Shown: piece by piece, positions 58,707 through 64,000 of the stretch
Layout: every line of letters begins with the position of its first letter
Numbering within the stretch: the first letter of the stretch is position 1
Source of the DNA: Xylogone sp. PMI_703
Taxonomy: Eukaryota; Ascomycota; Leotiomycetes
Reading direction: 5' to 3'
NCBI GenBank assembly: GCA_021399445.1
Contig: JAJTUQ010000003.1
Location: 1,488,001 to 1,552,000 of the forward strand
Length of the DNA: 64,000 nucleotides
The notes under the pieces: generated by a model
Databases searched by the model: none
What the model was told of the DNA's origin: nothing
What the model saw: only the letters and a program-made list of their open reading frames with translations
Translations under genes and position numbers: made by a program

Positions 58707-59817
58707 GGTGGCTGTGGATGGACTTTTCGTGAAGAGTTGGCTTAATTACTCACCGTCGGGGCTTTACGTTGAATCAAGATGCAGTGCTAAAAGGTCGCTG
58801 TATAACGTTCGAGAAGAACAAGACGAGGAAATGGAGATGATAAATAATGACAAATTTATCAAAGCAATAAATGTTTGGAAAGATAATCTTCTCTGAGAGA
58901 CTTTTCAGCAATTCTCTTACAAAACTAGGATCCTCAGTTTATATATCTGGGAAGAAATATAGCAGGCACTATAGAGCTGTACTATTTTTGGAAACAACTT
59001 GACTAGGCTAACCTTAGCCCATAAGTCTACAAAGGCGCTATGAAGTGCATCCAATAATCAGTAAGTAAGCATAGTTATGTGCGCTAACCCTTTACAGTAA
59101 TATATTATCATTTTTCCATACTCGGAAAGCTTGTAATTGCTTAGATCCTGCGCTGAGGCTGGTGGTGCCACCCATAGCGCGCCATAATAAAACGTTTCAT
59201 CATTTTCCTTGGAGTAAATCGACACTTACTTATCAACGGTGGCATCAGCACAATATAACAGAAATCGACTTTCGATTACTATCGCAGGTAGTGCTTGTCC
59301 AGTTCTTCGTGATGATTCCACCTGAAGGCGTCGCATCCCGCCCCTTACACAGAAGCTGGGGCATCCAAGACCGCATCGATTTCTAAAGGTAGATCATGCT
59401 TCTCAACTGTATTGCGGTACATGATAACTTCCTTGATTGATTTGGCTCCTACCATAGGCAGCTACGCCCAGCAGCTCGGAGAATAATCCTTAACATCTCA
59501 TTGCGAGAAATTTGGCTGCCGCAAGGCTGCCGCAATCGAGAGAGAAAAGAAAGTGCCACTCCATCGCCAAGCTGATCTCAATGATGCCACCAAAGCCAAC
59601 TGGCAACTTCTCGAAAATAAGTATACATCCCAGGCTAAGGGATCGTTACCCATCTCTCTTTTCATAGATAGAGAATTGTGGTAGCTTCGAGGAAGCCCAA
59701 TGACAAAATGAGATCTGACAGTCAAAAGCGCATATTGCTCTGGTTCTATCTCAGCTTGCTGATTCTTACTATAAGTAGATTGAGATTAAGACTGATGCGA
59801 GAAATCTATCATTATAG
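58707..59817. other. Divergent intergenic region between M20 enzyme and acyltransferase
   Basis: This is likely promoter space for both genes. No gene or clear repeat was recognised. Confidence 0.4.
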
Positions 59818-61293
59818 ATGATAAAAATGATATATATGTCGAACTTTGAAAGGTACTCCTGGAAGGAGAGCTCGCCGGGTACATGGAAACGGCTGATGGA
59901 TGAAAGCGAAATTCACTACAGCCTCATAACTCAGCGTGGAAAATCTATCAATAGGCAATCGCTTGCAACAACAGCCATAGTAAAATTTGATATCTTTGGA
60001 TGCACAGATTCGGAATTCGAAACTGAGGCAGAGAGCTTAGTGACTGAAGCATGGAAATCTCTGCGGTGGTCCTGTCCTGCTATTGCAAGTGTTGTTGAAG
60101 GCGATCACAAGGTATATCGAATCGTCGAAGATGAAGAGATGCTCGAAAAATGGGTGAAGAGCACACTATTTGTCATTAAAAGTGAACAGGAGGAGGTATC
60201 TGCGGAAACGGTGTTCACACAGCTTCAGGCTTGGTTGACTCAACCAACACTATACTTCCTTCCTAAAACAAAGGAGCTTGTCCTACGATGTACACACGAC
60301 TGGGTGGATGCCGAAGGTGCTATCCGCTTGTTGAATGAGATCACGAAACGCATGTCTGAGCAGCAGAAGAGTATTGCGTCGTGGGGGCACGGGAATGAAG
60401 CAATCAACCTCAGCACATCAATACCCTTCTCAGCAGCTGCCGCTGCCCATCTACCATCTATAGATACAAATCCGAAGGCTACAACTAAAGCAACTCAGGC
60501 GCTAGTGAGCCTGATTACCGCTGTCGGTACGCCCGGCCTGCCAGTCGAGGAGCTTAGTAGAGAGCCAGGTGATGTATATCGAGTTGACGCACGATTTACT
60601 CCTGAAGAGACTCGGACCATTATCTCCAAGGCAAAAGAACAAGGCCTGACAGTCACACACATCATGCATGCAGCGATGATAGTAGCTACAGCCAAACTGA
60701 CGCCGAGCGGTAGTAGTAGAACCCAAGGCCGAAGTGGACAGGAGAAGAAATCATACGTCTCCAACGCAGTTTTTGGACTGCGCCAGTACCGTGACGAAGC
60801 CTCCCGGTCAGACATTATGTCCGTGAACAACATCTCCTGGCCGATGGTCGTGGCATCAGACCCCCACAACAACTTGCTCAACACAGCACAGGTAGTGAAG
60901 CGCTACTACAAGAGCATCCCCGGCGATCCCATGTTCCTGGAAAGTATTACACCGTATCTACGTCTTATTCGACCTGCCATCAGCTCTACGGCGCCGATGG
61001 TAGCTTCATCTAGCGTGCCAGCCCTTTCTAGTGTAGGGCGCATCGATCACTTACTTGCGCCCACTCACCCTGCTCCAACTACGGGCGGGCGAGAGGTGAT
61101 AGTGCATGATTTCTGGCTCTCGACCACCGTCCTTGATGCGATCCCAGCCTGTCACTTGTGGGCGTGGCAGGGTGAGCTGAGATTGAATATTGCGTGGAAC
61201 GAGGCATACCATACACGGATAAGCATGCTAGCTTTCGGTGAAATGGTAAAGGCGGTGTTACTAGATGCATGTAAGATGAAGAGTCAGTGTTGA
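59818..61293 (+). CDS. HxxxD-type CoA-dependent acyltransferase (condensation-domain superfamily)
   Basis: The intron-less frame codes for 491 residues; the in-frame ATGs at codons 4 and 7 are also possible starts. The general-base motif HDWVDAEG (HxxxD, about 163-170) lies at the usual position, after about 160 residues, as in BAHD, carnitine/choline and trichothecene-type acetyltransferases. A later FGLRQYRD segment fits the second half of the fold. The SAAAAAHLP loop and a low-complexity linker lie between. The family transfers acyl groups from CoA or carrier protein to hydroxyls or amines. In this cluster it is a candidate for joining the polyketide acyl chain to another moiety, or for acetylating the product. 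It sits between the M20 gene and the PKS. Confidence 0.78.
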   Translation: MIKMIYMSNFERYSWKESSPGTWKRLMDESEIHYSLITQRGKSINRQSLATTAIVKFDIFGCTDSEFETEAESLVTEAWKSLRWSCPAIASVVEGDHKVYRIVEDEEMLEKWVKSTLFVIKSEQEEVSAETVFTQLQAWLTQPTLYFLPKTKELVLRCTHDWVDAEGAIRLLNEITKRMSEQQKSIASWGHGNEAINLSTSIPFSAAAAAHLPSIDTNPKATTKATQALVSLITAVGTPGLPVEELSREPGDVYRVDARFTPEETRTIISKAKEQGLTVTHIMHAAMIVATAKLTPSGSSRTQGRSGQEKKSYVSNAVFGLRQYRDEASRSDIMSVNNISWPMVVASDPHNNLLNTAQVVKRYYKSIPGDPMFLESITPYLRLIRPAISSTAPMVASSSVPALSSVGRIDHLLAPTHPAPTTGGREVIVHDFWLSTTVLDAIPACHLWAWQGELRLNIAWNEAYHTRISMLAFGEMVKAVLLDACKMKSQC

Positions 61294-62380
61294 TTGAAAT
61301 AATCAACTTCTTCTCACGGCAAAACACCTTTGATGGAAATCCGAAGCTCAAGCAGGTTCAAAAGCTTCATCCCAAATGAGCTGAATTGGGGGTCGATCCT
61401 TCAACTACAACGATATCCGGCCTGTTAGAGACTATATTTCAAGTATACTAGTCTGTATGAGGTCTAAATTAGTGCAAGAACGAACATATTTCAGTGACCA
61501 GGGGTGCTGGTATCAGTCACGCATATCTTTGAGACGAGCTTCTATTGTACACTAATCGCTCCAATTACTGTTTGTAATCAGCATAAGCGGATATGCCTCG
61601 ATAGGTCTTCATCCCTTTGAATATACAAAAAGACACATATAAAACCTGACAAATGTTGAAAACGGAACCACTTCTGCAAACTCATCTTCGGTTTCAGGGG
61701 AGCTCAACGAACAAGATGCTCTGAGGTAGTACGCTGTGGGTATATATCATTAGCACCTTAACTTTTCTCGCGATACGGTTGGTATCCTGCAAAAGTCGAT
61801 TGGTCCCAGGAAACTCTACAAATTCCTCCGAGTGATTGTATCCGTTTATCACATATCAGCGTCAAGGTATGCCTGAGTAGAATGGCCTGAGACTAGGGCT
61901 GTAACGGTTAAGTTTCATGGCTTCCTTAATGACTTATCAACCTGCCCAGCCACTGCGGGATATTGGCGGTTCTGATATTGTTCTATTGAAAGTCAACCTA
62001 GCTTCTATGTTAGTCAATCATATAGCTGATATAGTCTTCAACTGCCATTGCTACAATGTCTAATTGCTGGGTATCCGTTTACAATACGTTATCTGGTACG
62101 CTTAGATTTACTTCAGATGGCAATTTAACACTCACTCTATAATTACTGTGTTACAACTCAACTAAAAGCTCACAATTTTGATATTGACCTATTCCATATA
62201 GCAAGAAAATATCCGCAAGCCCTGCATCAAAAACCATGTCTACCAGAAATCTATAGCAACGAGGAATCCGACAACCCAGATAAAATGCTGAATCTAACCC
62301 TGCAAGCGAACTAACCAAATATCCAGGCTAAGAGAGAGCTTCTTTTATAAGACCACCAAGTGTCTTTGCCTATAGCTCTG
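61294..62380. other. Convergent intergenic region before the PKS 3' end
   Basis: No feature is recognised in this AT-rich 1.1-kb spacer. Confidence 0.4.
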
Positions 62381-64000
62381 TCAGTTCTTGAAGATCAAAC
62401 GTGCCCCGCACAATTTACTCACATATTCTCCTCTCATCATTGAGAAATGGTTTCCTGGCATTTGTCTGCAAGTAATCTTGTCGATGTTTAGATACGTATC
62501 CCATAGGTATGGGCCGAAATCAGTTCTGTTTTCGAGGAGGAATTGAGCATGTCCGTATGGATAAGGGTCCGGCTTTGGGTCAGTTGGATACTTGCAGACG
62601 CCATCTTCGCACCAAATGATGGTAGTTAGAGGACATTTTTCCGGATCAATCACTTCTGCTGTATAATTCGAAAGCGCTGTTACAGATGCTGCAAAGTGTG
62701 GTAATACCCACGAAGGAATGCTAGAAAGATCGCCACCTCCATCGCCAAGAAGGCCGATGGATCCAAACCACCTGTGCAGAGACCTTGGCAGCGGCTCGAT
62801 AATTAGGGGACATGGTGTATCGATGAGTATAAGGTTATCGACAGAGTCGCCACTCTTTATCAGCTGGTTGACTGTCTCAAAAGAGATTACTCCTCCGGCA
62901 CTCCATCCTGCAAGGATGTATGGGCCTTGTGGTTGCCGTCTTTTGATCTCCTTGATGAAGTAACTAGCTATACCAACTACACCACAAGTGTACTCGTCGG
63001 CATTCTTCATAAATGGAGAGTTCAGTCCCCACATTGCAATATCAGGCGATAATGGGGGAATATGGACATAGGAGGTAGCAGATCCACTGCCATCTGGAAC
63101 GACCCAGACCTGCTTTTTGCAGGTCTTTGGATGGCCCTGGAGTAAGACTGATGTCGCATGCCATTCAGGCGTCAAAGTTGGCTGCGTTGAAAGCTTTGCT
63201 GGGGCAATTCGCGGAACTTCCTGTATGGGTATTTCATTTTGAACCGTTGAGGAGGGATTCAGAGATTCCTCTAATTCCTTGAGAGACGCGTTGACAAGGA
63301 ACGCATCACCAGGAAGTTCCATGCCAGTTTGTTCGCGAAGACTTCCTAGAATTGAGAGTGCCATAAGAGAATCCATTCCAAGTGATGACAGATCTTGAAC
63401 CCTTAAAAGCTCTTCAAGCTCAATACCCATCTCCGCCGCAATTGTTGTCCGCAAGATATTGCTAAACTCACTGTTCTCGTCTACACTTGGTGTTGTGATC
63501 CCAGTTGGGCTGGAACAACCGGGAGTTTCAATCATATCGCTGGAGAATTGGGTTTCATCCTCCGATCTACTTGTGGCAGAGCGAGGAGTGGAAGAAGCGC
63601 TGAAATGCGAAAAATACTCCTTCAGCTTTCCAATTGTAGAATTCTCAGAAAATACGTTGGACGGGATATTAATATCCAAATTCTCACGAATACTACCGCT
63701 GATTGCGAGTGACATGAGCGAATCTACGCCGAGCTGATTCAGGTCAATATTGTCAGCCAGTTCTTCTTGCCCAACACCAATCTCGGTAGCTATTATATCT
63801 AGTACTTGCAGCCAAATTGATTTTGATTTTGGAGAGCTCGCTGCAGAATCAGGAAGAGGTTTGCGAGATGGTGGAGTGTCATTTACCGACGAATATTGTC
63901 TGGCTTCCTGCTTAGGTGGTGTGGCTATTGCTTGAAGCCCTCCGGGAGGCAATAGTGTATTGAGGACGGTTCTCGGAATGCATTGGAATTTTAGGCCCTG
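62381..64000 (-). CDS. Non-reducing polyketide synthase, C-terminal part (PT edge-ACP-ACP-TE), cut by window end
   Basis: The open frame runs off the right edge, leaving 539 visible residues and the stop. The first residues (FQCIPRTVLNTLLPP) match the end of a product-template domain of fungal non-reducing PKSs. Two acyl-carrier domains follow, each with the phosphopantetheine Ser in LG[V/M]DSLM (Ser94 and Ser211 of the visible part). A thioesterase/Claisen-cyclase-type domain has the nucleophile in GWSAGG (Ser367) and a C-terminal GNHFSM catalytic His. Two carrier domains plus TE indicate an aromatic polyketide released by cyclisation or hydrolysis. The ketosynthase, acyltransferase and starter-unit domains must lie beyond 64000. 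Together with the NRPS at 43661 and the acyltransferase it suggests a PKS-NRPS mixed cluster. Confidence 0.9.
   Translation of the reverse strand, partial: QGLKFQCIPRTVLNTLLPPGGLQAIATPPKQEARQYSSVNDTPPSRKPLPDSAASSPKSKSIWLQVLDIIATEIGVGQEELADNIDLNQLGVDSLMSLAISGSIRENLDINIPSNVFSENSTIGKLKEYFSHFSASSTPRSATSRSEDETQFSSDMIETPGCSSPTGITTPSVDENSEFSNILRTTIAAEMGIELEELLRVQDLSSLGMDSLMALSILGSLREQTGMELPGDAFLVNASLKELEESLNPSSTVQNEIPIQEVPRIAPAKLSTQPTLTPEWHATSVLLQGHPKTCKKQVWVVPDGSGSATSYVHIPPLSPDIAMWGLNSPFMKNADEYTCGVVGIASYFIKEIKRRQPQGPYILAGWSAGGVISFETVNQLIKSGDSVDNLILIDTPCPLIIEPLPRSLHRWFGSIGLLGDGGGDLSSIPSWVLPHFAASVTALSNYTAEVIDPEKCPLTTIIWCEDGVCKYPTDPKPDPYPYGHAQFLLENRTDFGPYLWDTYLNIDKITCRQMPGNHFSMMRGEYVSKLCGARLIFKN

Overview
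The window is nuclear DNA of a filamentous ascomycete (Pezizomycotina). Most genes are cut by short introns of about 40-75 bases with GTRNGT donors and CTRAC/CTAAY branch points. The products are typical of fungal accessory genome: Zn2Cys6 regulators, MFS and ABCC transporters, UstYa-family proteins, an NRPS and a non-reducing PKS. Nothing visible fixes the genus. There are no housekeeping genes, rRNA or tRNA, and gene-poor AT-rich stretches of up to 5.7 kb separate the islands. Exon positions were inferred by eye from reading frame, splice signals and family similarity, with intron phases checked arithmetically.

Left island (132-9195) is the main discovery candidate, a ribosomal peptide (RiPP, dikaritin or victorin-like) cluster. 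It has a divergent pair of membrane-anchored double-HxxHC proteins (132-881 minus, 1628-2317 plus), a classical five-exon UstYa-type protein (3396-4372), a sucrose-transporter-like MFS protein (5244-7029), and a secreted precursor (8216-9195). The precursor carries eleven near-identical RNQENRKLA[Y/H/S] repeats. Its exons are symmetric phase-1 cassettes, often holding exactly one repeat. The likely scheme is that the precursor enters the secretory pathway, is cut between repeats, its core is cyclised by the UstYa-like oxidases, and the product is exported by the transporter.

Middle region (9967-43230) is a loose set of accessory genes. A sulfatase (two in-frame stops) and a divergent sugar-porter MFS gene (one stop) look like a decaying pair, next to a Zn2Cys6 regulator. 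After a gene desert come a DHA2 drug exporter, a secreted aspartic protease, a Dal5-like MFS transporter, a xylose-reductase-type aldo-keto reductase, an alpha/beta hydrolase, a 680-bp MITE-like element with 150-bp terminal inverted repeats and TA target duplication, a phosphotransferase pseudogene (one stop), a Gfo/Idh/MocA oxidoreductase and a fungal_trans_2-type regulator.

Right island (43661-64000 and beyond) looks like a second biosynthetic cluster. It has a two-module NRPS with a truncated N-terminal condensation domain and no release domain, a 19-exon ABCC transporter, an M20-family ureido/amidohydrolase, an HxxxD acyltransferase, and the C-terminal end (PT edge, ACP, ACP, thioesterase) of a non-reducing PKS running off the right edge. 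The plausible product is an aromatic polyketide joined to, or made beside, a short non-ribosomal peptide.
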